Source: Dehalococcoidia bacterium
GTDB lineage: Bacteria; Chloroflexota; Dehalococcoidia; E44-bin15
Direction: 5' to 3'
Length of the DNA: 15,184 nucleotides
Assembly: GCA_004377275.1 (NCBI GenBank)
Contig: SOIC01000001.1
Coordinates: 1 to 15,184, forward strand
Part shown: piece after piece, positions 1-6,698 of the stretch
How the letters are laid out: every line of letters starts with the position of its first letter
Position numbering within the stretch: the stretch's first letter is position 1
Notes under the pieces: model-generated
What the model saw: the letters and a program-made list of their open reading frames with translations, nothing else
What the model was told of the DNA's origin: nothing
The model's database searches: none
Program-made: the position numbers and the translations under genes

Positions 1-227
1 GATTCTGACTCCTCGGTGATCTCTGGCGGGGCCTCGATCGCGGTCACTGCCATGATCCACCCGATCCAGAATCCCAGCATCAGCACTACAAAAAAGCCAA
101 TGATCACCGGAACCGCAATGGCCCAGACCACCAGGTCGCGCTGCAGGACTATCCCAGCGATAAAGGCAACCCCTGCTAAAAGGGTTCCCAAGCAAATCAG
201 CACACCAACTATGCGAGACTTCTGCAT
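1..227 (-). CDS. Small two-helix membrane protein, cut off by the window edge
   Basis: I do not recognise this gene. The first 75 residues are visible; the C-terminus lies beyond position 1. A short basic N-terminus (MQKSR) is followed by two hydrophobic stretches, about residues 7-27 and 32-62, separated by a charged LQRD turn. This predicts two membrane-spanning helices. The visible end is acidic and proline-containing (about residues 65-75), suggesting a soluble tail. The ATG at 227-225 is chosen because a full Shine-Dalgarno, AGGAGGT, lies just upstream at 231-237. The gene starts 15 bases after the Trm112-like gene stops and is probably co-transcribed with it from the promoter at 450-478. 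The plus-strand reading of the same bases has no ribosome-binding site and is a shadow. Function is unknown. Confidence 0.7.
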   Translation of the reverse strand, partial: MQKSRIVGVLICLGTLLAGVAFIAGIVLQRDLVVWAIAVPVIIGFFVVLMLGFWIGWIMAVTAIEAPPEITEESE

Positions 228-242
228 GCTACCTCCTATATT

Positions 243-425
243 TTAGGTGCGAAGCTCCGGCGGGAGTAGATTTGGGATAGTGTCCTCTATGGGATAGGTT
301 GCCGCGCAACTTTCGCAATACAGGGAGCCCTTGATGACCTCTTGCTCATCCTCCTCCTCAACGGTAAGCTTCAGGGTTCCCTTGCACAGTGGGCAGGCGA
401 GGATTTCCATAAGATCACGTTTCAT
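243..425 (-). CDS. Trm112 family zinc-ribbon protein (UPF0434/YcaR-like)
   Basis: This 60-residue protein has the Trm112/UPF0434 layout. An N-terminal MEILACPLC segment (Cys11 and Cys14) is followed by an acidic stretch, a second Cys pair (Cys37 and Cys40, YCESC), and the family's YPIEDTIPNLLP ending. Eukaryotic and archaeal Trm112 proteins bind and activate SAM-dependent methyltransferases. Bacterial homologues are small, with less certain roles, so a methyltransferase partner is only an inference here. All four Cys are present, so a zinc site is possible. The ATG at 425-423 has an AAGGAGGG ribosome-binding site just upstream. The length is usual for the bacterial family. It is the first gene of a minus-strand unit, divergent from the nitronate monooxygenase pair, with the small membrane protein directly downstream. 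Confidence 0.85.
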   Translation of the reverse strand: MKRDLMEILACPLCKGTLKLTVEEEDEQEVIKGSLYCESCAATYPIEDTIPNLLPPELRT

Positions 426-449
426 TATCCCTCCTTATCCTCGGATAGA

Positions 450-478
450 ATTCTACCTCACCATATCCCCATCGTCAA
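450..478 (-). promoter_or_regulatory. Sigma-70-type promoter for the Trm112 gene
   Basis: On the minus strand a TTGACG box (478-473) is followed 17 bases later by TAGAAT (455-450), 5/6 matches each. The predicted start is near 443, giving a leader of about 18 bases that contains the AAGGAGGG ribosome-binding site. The -10 box lies in a 10-bp palindrome, TAGAATTCTA (446-455). Confidence 0.6.
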
Positions 479-497
479 CATCGGGGGCTTCTTAGCC

Positions 498-527
498 TTG
501 ACAGCGCTCTTCTCCTGCGAATAGAAT
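498..527 (+). promoter_or_regulatory. Sigma-70-type promoter for the nitronate monooxygenase pair
   Basis: TTGACA (498-503) and TAGAAT (522-527) are separated by 18 bases, 6/6 and 5/6 matches. The predicted transcript starts near 534, downstream of the ATG at 526, so that ATG cannot be the translation start. This supports the GTG at 556. The -35 box lies about 20 bases from the -35 of the divergent Trm112 promoter. Confidence 0.65.
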
Positions 528-555
528 GCTGAGAGTCGGTAAAAGGGGAATACCT

Positions 556-1512
556 GTGAAAAGGACGAGGATTTGCGAGCTACTGGGAATAGAGTATCCC
601 ATAATCCAGGGGGGGATGACATGGATTGCCAACGCTGAGCTGGCCGCTGCCGTTTCTAATGCCGGAGGGCTGGGCATAATCAGCCCCAACGCTGTGATGA
701 GGTTAGAGGATGACCTGATGGCGAACCTGAGAAGCCAGATCAGAACGGCGAAAAGCCTCACCGATAAGCCCTTTGGGGTAAACCTTGTGGTGCAGATTCC
801 GGGGATTGAGGAGTTGATCGGTGTAGTAATTGAAGAGGGGATAAAGGTGGTAACTACCGCTGCCGGCAACCCCGCTATTTACACCCCTCGCCTGAAGGAA
901 GCAGGGATCACGGTTCTTCATTTGGTGGCCTCGGTAAGGCAGGCCAGGGGCGCTGAAAGAAGCGGGGTGGACGCGGTTATTGCCGAGGGTTTCGAGGCCG
1001 GCGGGCACAATGGCTTCGACGAGCTTCCCACCCTCGTCCTCGTCCCCCAGGTGGTGGATGCGGTGAGCATCCCGGTGGTTGCCGCCGGGGGAATCGCCAA
1101 TGCGCGGGGCTTTGTTGCTGCTCTGGCCTTAGGGGCGGAGGGGGTACAAATGGGCACCCGCTTCGTCGCCACCCATGAGTGTGTCGCCCACCAGAGTTTT
1201 AAGGACGGGATCGTAGCCGCTACCGACACAGGGACAATGGTCACCGGAAGAAGGCTTGCCCCCACACGAGGGCTCAAAAACGAGTTCTTGGCAAAGGTCG
1301 CCGAGCTGGACCGTCAGGGGGCCACTGCAGAGGAGCTTCTAGCGTTCATTGGTTTCGCCCCGTCGCGAATAGGCCAATTAGAGGGCAAGATGGAAGAAGG
1401 CGAGCTCTATTGCGGTGCCATCGCCGGGGTCATCAATGAGATCGTGAGCGCCGGCGATGTGGTAAGAAGCATTGTTGAGGACTACTCCAGGGTGGTGACC
1501 AGTCTAAAGTAA
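556..1512 (+). CDS. Nitronate monooxygenase / FabK-like FMN enzyme, copy 1
   Basis: This 318-residue TIM-barrel flavoprotein belongs to the 2-nitropropane dioxygenase/nitronate monooxygenase family, which also includes FabK enoyl-ACP reductases. Family marks in order: GIEYPIIQGGM near the N-terminus (residues 11-21), SNAGGLGIISP (34-44), the AGGH segment ending in His151, PVVAAGGI in the FMN-phosphate region, and GAEGVQMGTRF. His151 corresponds to the base that deprotonates the nitronate in characterised enzymes. The GTG at 556 is chosen: AAAAGGGGAA lies just upstream, an upstream ATG at 526 falls in the promoter -10 box, and this start gives the same length and N-terminus as copy 2. The substrate is not shown by sequence; an alkyl nitronate oxidase or an enoyl-thioester reductase are both possible. 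Copy 2 follows after 24 bases. Confidence 0.85.
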   Translation: MKRTRICELLGIEYPIIQGGMTWIANAELAAAVSNAGGLGIISPNAVMRLEDDLMANLRSQIRTAKSLTDKPFGVNLVVQIPGIEELIGVVIEEGIKVVTTAAGNPAIYTPRLKEAGITVLHLVASVRQARGAERSGVDAVIAEGFEAGGHNGFDELPTLVLVPQVVDAVSIPVVAAGGIANARGFVAALALGAEGVQMGTRFVATHECVAHQSFKDGIVAATDTGTMVTGRRLAPTRGLKNEFLAKVAELDRQGATAEELLAFIGFAPSRIGQLEGKMEEGELYCGAIAGVINEIVSAGDVVRSIVEDYSRVVTSLK

Positions 1513-1536
1513 ATCTCCAAATGAAAGGGGGGATAG

Positions 1537-2493
1537 GTGAAGAAGACAAGGGTCTGCGAGCTTTTGGGTATTGAGTATCCCATAATTCAAGGGGGGATGA
1601 GCCTGATCGCCAACGCCGAGCTGGCAGCCGCCGTCTCCAATGCCGGGGGGCTGGGCATAATCAGCCCCAACGCCGGGGAGCCCGACTGGGGAAAGGTTGC
1701 CGAGAACCTCAGGAACCAGATAAGAAAGGCGAGAAGCCTCACCGATAAGCCCTTCGGGGTGAATTTCTCTATAGCGCTAATTGGAGAGGACCGTAGCCTG
1801 ATCGATATCGTTATTGAGGAGGGCGTTCGGGTAGTCACTATGGGGGCAGGAAGCCCGGCCCTTCATACTGGCTACCTGAAGGAGCACGGGGTCAGGGTTC
1901 TCCATGTGGTGGCCTCAGTGAGACATGCCAAGGGGGCCGAGAGGAACGGCGTGGATGCGGTGATCGCTGAGGGATATGAGTCAGGGGGAATCAATAGCCC
2001 CGATGAGCTCACTACCTTTGTCCTAATCCCCCAGGTGGTGGATGCAGTGAGCATCCCAGTGCTTGCCGCCGGAGGCATCTGCGATGCCAGGGGTTTCGCT
2101 GCCGCCCTCGCCCTGGGGGCGGAGGGGGTGCAGATGGGCACCCGCTTCATCGCTACCCATGAATGTATTGCTAACCAAAACTACAAAAATGCCATTATCG
2201 CAGCCAGCGATACCTCTACTGTGATCACCGGGCGGGGATCTTTACCCATCAGGGGCTTAAAAAGTGAGTTGACGAAGCATGTTCAAGAGACAGAGAACGC
2301 TGGCGCTTCATCCGAAAAACTATTAACCGTACCATCTCCTGAGTCAGCGGATGCGGCAATGCAGCAGGGAGATACTGTTCGCGATCAGGTGATATGCGGT
2401 GCGGTGGCCGGTATGATCGACGGGATCGTGAGCGCCGGCGATGTGGTGAGAAGCATTGTTGAGGGCTATGACAGGATCGTGGCTGGACTATAG
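1537..2493 (+). CDS. Nitronate monooxygenase / FabK-like FMN enzyme, copy 2 (AGGH histidine lost)
   Basis: This is a paralogue of the preceding gene with exactly the same length (318 residues) and long shared blocks: GIEYPIIQGGM, NAGGLGIISPNA, SLTDKPFGVN, PQVVDAVSIPV and AGDVVRSIVE. It begins at a GTG preceded by AAAGGGGGGA. FMN-region motifs are intact (LAAGGICDARGF, GAEGVQMGTRF). The segment that reads EAGGHNG in copy 1 reads ESGGINS here, so the family's catalytic His is Ile152. The loop after residue 45 and the segment around 255-285 have also diverged. It is transcribed with copy 1 from the promoter at 498-527. Normal nitronate oxidation by this copy is doubtful; it could use another substrate, act mainly as a reductase, or assist copy 1. 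The family call is secure and the reaction is unknown. Confidence 0.85.
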   Translation: MKKTRVCELLGIEYPIIQGGMSLIANAELAAAVSNAGGLGIISPNAGEPDWGKVAENLRNQIRKARSLTDKPFGVNFSIALIGEDRSLIDIVIEEGVRVVTMGAGSPALHTGYLKEHGVRVLHVVASVRHAKGAERNGVDAVIAEGYESGGINSPDELTTFVLIPQVVDAVSIPVLAAGGICDARGFAAALALGAEGVQMGTRFIATHECIANQNYKNAIIAASDTSTVITGRGSLPIRGLKSELTKHVQETENAGASSEKLLTVPSPESADAAMQQGDTVRDQVICGAVAGMIDGIVSAGDVVRSIVEGYDRIVAGL

Positions 2494-2527
2494 GCTTTTT
2501 TCGCTCTCCCCGCTCCCCTCACCCCTT

Positions 2528-3760
2528 TCACTCCTCCGATTCGCTCTCCTGTATAAGCCTCTCGCCATACTCCAGAAGCAATTTGGGCTCTACTTCAGGC
2601 TTCTTCACCTCTAGATAAGCCTTGAGCGCCTCACGAGGGGTTATCCCCTCGGCGGACCAGCCCGCCATCCGCTGACGGCGCTCCCGCGCCACATCCCGGG
2701 CAATAGCAGCGATGAAGTGGGCCTCCTTTAGCGCCCTGCGGATCTCCCCCTCACTGAGCAGCCCGGCGAGCCGCTCTGTGATCGCCACCTGGACCCGCAC
2801 AATGGAATCGGTTACATCATGGCGGGCAATGGCACTGAGTACCGCCTGAGTGGGGTCGGCCTCCTGGACACCGACATTTACCCTGATTGTGAGGAAGCGC
2901 CGCGCCCTCACCGGATGGAACTCAAAGGATACCCGCCTTTCTTGCTTCTTGGGAAAAATCTCAACGACGAAGAACCCCTTTTCGTCCTCTTCTTCACTGA
3001 AGTCGATGCGCTGGAGACTCCCGGGGTAGACCACGGGTGGATTTTCGCAAAGCACTTGCTGCTTATGGATATGGCCCAGGGCGACGTAATCGAAGGCGGG
3101 GTTTGCCACATTGCTTTGTAGCAGCACATAATCGTGCCCCATTATCATGCCCCGCTCCGAGCCATACTTGGCATTGGAAAGGGAAACATGGGCGGCGAGG
3201 ATGGCAGGCAGACCCTGTTCCAGCGCCGCGACCTCCTGGTTGAGGCGGTCGGTGATGATTCTCTCCAGCCGCTCATTCACCTCATCGAAGGTGAGGTTCT
3301 TTGTCTCCTCCCGGCTCAGCAGGGCGCTCCTCCTCGCCCAGGGCAAGGCCACCACCTGAAGAGGCCCCGCTTTTGTTTCCACTCGGTAATTACCTGGGGC
3401 ATTGGCCACGATAACATTTTCAATTTCCAGTGTGCGAAAAATCTCCATCGTGGTGGCGCGACCGATGGCATTAGGGAGGTCGTGGTTGCCAATGAGGAGG
3501 AAGACGGGAATGCCGGCCGATGCCAGCTTCCAGATGCGGCGGGCGAACTCTCGCTGGTGGGTCTGAGATGGCTCGCGGCTCCTATAGGCATCGCCGCAGA
3601 AGAGAACGAGGTCAATGTCATTGTTTAGGGCGTATGCCACAACCTCATCGAGGGCGGCGAGGAAACTGTGGAGGCGCCATGAGAGCCCAGTCTCGGGGTT
3701 GATGCCCCCGCTATAGTTCTCTACCCCCAGGTGCAGGTCGGCGAAGTGAAGGATTCTCAT
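2528..3760 (-). CDS. sbcD: SbcD/Mre11-type metallophosphoesterase nuclease subunit
   Basis: This is a 410-residue calcineurin-like phosphoesterase of the SbcD/Mre11 type, the nuclease half of the SbcCD (Rad50-Mre11) complex that opens hairpins and protein-blocked DNA ends. The metal-binding motifs are all present in order: DLHLG (Asp8, His10), GDAYRS (Asp57), GNHD (Asn92, His93), AAHVS (His191) and GHIH (His230, His232). The C-terminal third (about 270-410) fits the capping and partner-contact region, ending in a Glu-rich tail. Length is normal for SbcD. The start ATG AGA ATC has only a weak ribosome-binding site; it sits 8 bases after the DUF167 stop, so coupled translation is likely. No sbcC is in this window, and the gene downstream is convergent, so the partner must be encoded elsewhere. 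Confidence 0.85.
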   Translation of the reverse strand: MRILHFADLHLGVENYSGGINPETGLSWRLHSFLAALDEVVAYALNNDIDLVLFCGDAYRSREPSQTHQREFARRIWKLASAGIPVFLLIGNHDLPNAIGRATTMEIFRTLEIENVIVANAPGNYRVETKAGPLQVVALPWARRSALLSREETKNLTFDEVNERLERIITDRLNQEVAALEQGLPAILAAHVSLSNAKYGSERGMIMGHDYVLLQSNVANPAFDYVALGHIHKQQVLCENPPVVYPGSLQRIDFSEEEDEKGFFVVEIFPKKQERRVSFEFHPVRARRFLTIRVNVGVQEADPTQAVLSAIARHDVTDSIVRVQVAITERLAGLLSEGEIRRALKEAHFIAAIARDVARERRQRMAGWSAEGITPREALKAYLEVKKPEVEPKLLLEYGERLIQESESEE

Positions 3761-3768
3761 TCTCGGGA

Positions 3769-4050
3769 TTACGCCCCCAACCTCTTTATACGCTCTATAA
3801 TCTGGTCCCGGTCGAGCCCGGCAATAGCGATGACCTTCCTTCTGCCGGTAAGCCCGCGTTCTATCGTTATGCTGCCCTTGCTCACCCCGAGGAGCCGGCT
3901 CAAGAACTTGACAAGCTCTGTATTAGCCTTTCCCTTCACCGGCGGCGCCGCGATCTTGACGTGCAAGATACCATCCTCAAATCCCAGCGCTTGGCTATGC
4001 CGGGCGTTGGGCTGGACCTGAACAGTGATATTCGCGTGACGCTCAATCAA
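3769..4050 (-). CDS. DUF167 / YggU family protein
   Basis: This 93-residue protein belongs to the small DUF167 (YggU/UPF0235) family, whose function is not settled. Visible signatures are ITVQVQPNAR at residues 8-17, HVKIAAPPVKGKAN in the middle and LTGRRKVIAIAGL toward the C-terminus. These match the family's usual V.PNAR, APPV.GKAN and G..SR/RK...I.G pattern. The start is a TTG at 4050 with only a weak AGAGAA upstream; a CTG ten codons earlier is also in frame after a stop, so the exact start is uncertain. The family motif begins at once after residue 8, which favours a start close to the one given. It is followed after 8 bases by sbcD and the two probably share a transcript. Confidence 0.8.
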   Translation of the reverse strand: MIERHANITVQVQPNARHSQALGFEDGILHVKIAAPPVKGKANTELVKFLSRLLGVSKGSITIERGLTGRRKVIAIAGLDRDQIIERIKRLGA

Positions 4051-4131
4051 TTCTCTGGCTACTGCCCAGCGCAGCTTAAATCGGAGTTTTTAGAAATCTG
4101 TCCCAAAGGATGAAGCCGGTATAATATTTCA

Positions 4132-4157
4132 AACGGCTATCGAAATAGATAGCCGTT
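4132..4157 (-). terminator. 10-bp hairpin after the mutase operon, possible terminator
   Basis: AACGGCTATC (4132-4141) and GATAGCCGTT (4148-4157) are perfectly complementary around a 6-base loop. The hairpin lies 36 bases past the last stop of the mutase operon. On the minus strand it is followed by TTTGAAATATTAT, which is T-rich but not a clean T run. It would separate the mutase operon from the DUF167-sbcD unit. The rest of 4051-4193 shows nothing else I can support. Confidence 0.5.
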
Positions 4158-4193
4158 CGTTTATCATCGGCCAGCTTTTCGGCGTGCTGACCT

Positions 4194-4598
4194 CTATTTT
4201 ACCTTAGCCGAGGTTTTCTCTCGGACAAAGTTGATGATTTCCTCCATCGGCGTTCCCGGGGTAAAGATTCCCGCAACGCCCATTTTCTTGAGCGCATCGA
4301 AATCATCCTCATAGATTGTCCCGCCCAGGAGCAGTAACACATCACCCTTGCCCCGCTCTTTAAGCCCCTTGATGACTGCGGGAACCGTAAGCATATAGTT
4401 TGCGGTTAGACTACTGATCCCCACTACGTTGACATCCTCTTGTGCAGCCGTCGCAGCGACCTCCACCGGCGTCATGTTGCCGCCATAGATGACCTCAAAG
4501 CCGGCATTTCGCAGCGCATTACTGACCACGATCAGCCCAGCCCAGTGCCCCTCCAGCCCTGCCTTGACCATTAGGATCTTAACCTTGCTCTCATCCAT
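4194..4598 (-). CDS. Cobalamin-binding small subunit 1 of an acyl-CoA mutase
   Basis: This 134-residue protein corresponds to the C-terminal B12-binding (Rossmann-like) domain of methylmalonyl-CoA mutase, made here as a separate subunit. It has the three cobalamin signatures: the lower-ligand His in LEGHWAG (His18), SSL in VGISSLTANYM, and a GG in LLLLGGTIYEDD, then the usual IFTPGTP ending. In the classical D-x-H-x-x-G motif the Asp that hydrogen-bonds the ligand His is Glu16 here. The ATG at 4598 is preferred: GGAG lies 8 bases upstream and it gives a family-like N-terminus. An in-frame ATG at 4637 overlaps the preceding gene and has a poorly placed ribosome-binding site. It follows mutase large subunit 1 after 14 bases and is probably its partner. 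Confidence 0.85.
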   Translation of the reverse strand: MDESKVKILMVKAGLEGHWAGLIVVSNALRNAGFEVIYGGNMTPVEVAATAAQEDVNVVGISSLTANYMLTVPAVIKGLKERGKGDVLLLLGGTIYEDDFDALKKMGVAGIFTPGTPMEEIINFVREKTSAKVK

Positions 4599-4612
4599 AT
4601 CGCAGGCTCCGT

Positions 4613-6202
4613 TTAGAGTCCTATTGGATAGGGCCATACCCCATAGGCATCGACCTGTGCCTTCGATACCTCTCCAAAGGTGGCACCCACTTTCACCGCC
4701 TCAAAAACGTACGGGTAAACATTCTCGTCGCTGTTGCAGGCCTCGACCAGTCTCTTCATAGCCTCAGCGTGTTTTGCTTTATCACGCTTTTCCCTGAACT
4801 TCCTTAGCTTCTCAGCCTGAATTTCCCGTGATGCTGCCGGGTCCGGCTTGAAAATGGGCACCTTGTAGGGTTCCTTCTCGGAGCGGAAGGTATTCACGCC
4901 AACAATCGGGATCTCACCGGAATCCACCTTTTGTTGCCGCTCAATCGGCTTCTCCCTGAGAAGTCTGTGGTACCAACCGTCCTGCATGGCCTGTGCCATT
5001 CCGCCCATGTCTTCTATCATCTTGATATATTCCCAGGTGCGCTCTTCCAATTCATTGGTCAGCGACTCAACGTAATAGGAACCACCAAGAGGGTCAATCG
5101 TGTTTGTTACACCGGTTTCAAGTGCGGCGATCTGCTCGGTCCTAATAGAGAGCAGCATCGACTGGTCCGTAGGCAGGCAAACCGCCTCGTCGTATCCATT
5201 GGCATGTATCGACTGAGCTCCACCCAGAACAGCGGCAAGCGTCTGGTAGGCAATGCGGATGAGGTTGTTATACGGCTCCTGAGCGGTATGGGTGGAGCCT
5301 GAAGATTGAACGTGAACGCGGAACTTGGCGCAGTTGGGATCCTGTATGCCATACCTTTCGGTAACGATCTTGTACCAGATACGCCGTGCCGCTCGTATCT
5401 TGGCTATTTCCTCAAAGAAGTCATTGTGGGCTGCTGTATTGAAGGCGAAACGTCTCACGAAGCGGTCTAGAGGGATCCTCCCCCGCCGCTTCTCCTCCTC
5501 GACGAAATCTATGGCAGAAGCGAAGAGCATGCCCAGTTCCTCGTATGCATTCAGTCCGAGGTCGCGAACATTATAGGAGTCATGGCATATTGGATTCCAC
5601 ATGGGGGCAACCTCGCTGCACCACTCGATAAAGTCTGCGCCATATCTCCGGTATCCTCTAGGTGGTGGCTGTAGTGGAATGTTCAGAACACCCCAACTAA
5701 TCATGCAGCCTGCAGTTGTGCCTCTCAGCTGCTTTAGGTCTATTCCCCTCTTCTCGGCCACGGCGAAATACATAGCCGTTATCGGTCCCCTCTCCGCCAG
5801 ATACGTGGATACCCGGTCTATAGGCAGACCATCGAAGGCTACGTCCACATCCTCAATAGTATTCAACGGCAAGCCGGAATGGCCGATCTCGTATTCGACC
5901 ATAGGGTCATCAGCATCGACCCCAATGGCAGTGGTGATGTCCGGCGCCACCGAGAAACCAGTCTGTCCAAGCTCATATTGCTCACGGTAGAGCTTGTTGG
6001 AATCCTCTGGCGTGTTGAAACCGGTCAACCGCCTGATGGTCCATACCTTCCCGCGATACATTGTGGGATATGGACCCCGGGTAAAGGGGGGTTCCCCAGC
6101 AATGCCGAGGTCTTTGTCATAGTCGAGGTCTTTCGTATCCTCTGGGGTATAGATATCCTTTATCGGAATCCCTGACGCTGAAAAGTGCTGCTCAGTTTGC
6201 AT
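4613..6202 (-). CDS. Acyl-CoA mutase large subunit 1, divergent substrate pocket
   Basis: This 529-residue protein is the catalytic barrel of a B12-dependent methylmalonyl-CoA-mutase-family enzyme. It lacks the B12 domain, which is encoded next door. Fold signatures are clear: RGPYPTMYRGKVWTIR (42-57), FNTPEDSN, NDFFEEIAKIRAARRIW (260-276), a CoA-side RVHVQ (295-299), PYNNLIR, LGGAQSIHANGYDEA and IDPLGGSYYVE. Pocket positions differ from known types by my alignment: Leu59 (Tyr89 of methylmalonyl-CoA mutase), Ala86, Ala164 (Gln197), Asn174 (Arg207, Gln in isobutyryl- and 2-hydroxyisobutyryl-CoA mutases) and Asn211 (catalytic His244). The substrate is therefore not methylmalonyl-CoA by any simple reading. 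The ATG at 6202 has AGGAGG seven bases upstream. It is third in a four-gene operon. Family call sure; reaction unknown. Confidence 0.88.
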   Translation of the reverse strand: MQTEQHFSASGIPIKDIYTPEDTKDLDYDKDLGIAGEPPFTRGPYPTMYRGKVWTIRRLTGFNTPEDSNKLYREQYELGQTGFSVAPDITTAIGVDADDPMVEYEIGHSGLPLNTIEDVDVAFDGLPIDRVSTYLAERGPITAMYFAVAEKRGIDLKQLRGTTAGCMISWGVLNIPLQPPPRGYRRYGADFIEWCSEVAPMWNPICHDSYNVRDLGLNAYEELGMLFASAIDFVEEEKRRGRIPLDRFVRRFAFNTAAHNDFFEEIAKIRAARRIWYKIVTERYGIQDPNCAKFRVHVQSSGSTHTAQEPYNNLIRIAYQTLAAVLGGAQSIHANGYDEAVCLPTDQSMLLSIRTEQIAALETGVTNTIDPLGGSYYVESLTNELEERTWEYIKMIEDMGGMAQAMQDGWYHRLLREKPIERQQKVDSGEIPIVGVNTFRSEKEPYKVPIFKPDPAASREIQAEKLRKFREKRDKAKHAEAMKRLVEACNSDENVYPYVFEAVKVGATFGEVSKAQVDAYGVWPYPIGL

Positions 6203-6244
6203 TATAAAGCCTCCTTTTAAATCCCATCGAACCGGGTCCTGGAG

Positions 6245-6664
6245 CTAATTCTCATGCCACCTTTCTTTTTTTACCCGCTCCGTGATGTGCTTGATGATCA
6301 CATCATTGGGTGTGCCCGGGCCATATAGCCCGGTAACCCCGGCCTCCTTCAGTTTCGGTATGGCCTTCTTAGAAATGATGCCTCCGCCTACCACACATGT
6401 ATCTGAGCCTTTGTCCTTGAGCATGTTGGCGACTTCGATATAGTATTTCTCTTGCGACCATGCCAGTGAGCTGAGGCACACCACGTCTACGTCCTCCGCA
6501 ATCGCTGTGTTTACAATCATGTCCGAGGTCTGGTACCTGCCGGTGTAGATCACCTCCATCCCGGCGTTCCTGAGTATCTGGCACAGAAGCTCGGCACCTC
6601 GGTAATGAGAATCGGTACCGGGTTTGGCTACTAAAACACGTATTTTTCTGTCCGATTTGTCCAC
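6245..6664 (-). CDS. Cobalamin-binding small subunit 2 of an acyl-CoA mutase
   Basis: This 139-residue stand-alone B12-binding domain resembles the C-terminal domain of methylmalonyl-CoA mutase. It begins KIRVLVAKPGTDSHYRG, with an intact D-x-H-x-x-G lower-ligand motif (Asp18, His20, Gly23). It continues with VVCLSSLAWSQ (the S-x-L motif), VVGGGIISKKAIPKL (glycine-rich nucleotide-tail motif) and GLYGPGTPND. A GTG at 6664 is chosen because GGAGG lies 5 bases upstream; a GTG two codons earlier overlaps that ribosome-binding site. It lies 34 bases after large subunit 2 and 42 bases before large subunit 1. Position makes it the partner of large subunit 2, although exchange between the two pairs cannot be excluded. 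It is more canonical than B12 subunit 1. Confidence 0.87.
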   Translation of the reverse strand: MDKSDRKIRVLVAKPGTDSHYRGAELLCQILRNAGMEVIYTGRYQTSDMIVNTAIAEDVDVVCLSSLAWSQEKYYIEVANMLKDKGSDTCVVGGGIISKKAIPKLKEAGVTGLYGPGTPNDVIIKHITERVKKERWHEN

Positions 6665-6698
6665 TTTCACCTCCGGTAGTCTTAGACGCCATGAGCCA

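Noticed and set aside
526..555. ATG start ten codons upstream for nitronate monooxygenase copy 1
   Set aside because: It lies in the -10 box of the gene's own promoter, has no ribosome-binding site, and breaks the exact length match with copy 2.
661..690. GGGCTG/CAGCCC stem in nitronate monooxygenase copy 1, also in copy 2
   Set aside because: It encodes the conserved GGLGIISP motif in both copies, so shared ancestry and protein constraint explain it.
2494..2501. T-rich run just after nitronate monooxygenase copy 2 as a terminator
   Set aside because: I find no stem before the run of T, so an intrinsic terminator is not supported.
4119..4128. TATAAT-like box on the plus strand in the gap after the mutase operon
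   Set aside because: There is no -35 box at a suitable distance and no plus-strand gene downstream.
4599..4637. Upstream ATG for B12-binding subunit 1
   Set aside because: It overlaps the end of large subunit 1 and lacks a well-spaced ribosome-binding site; the ATG at 4598 has both better spacing and a family-like N-terminus.
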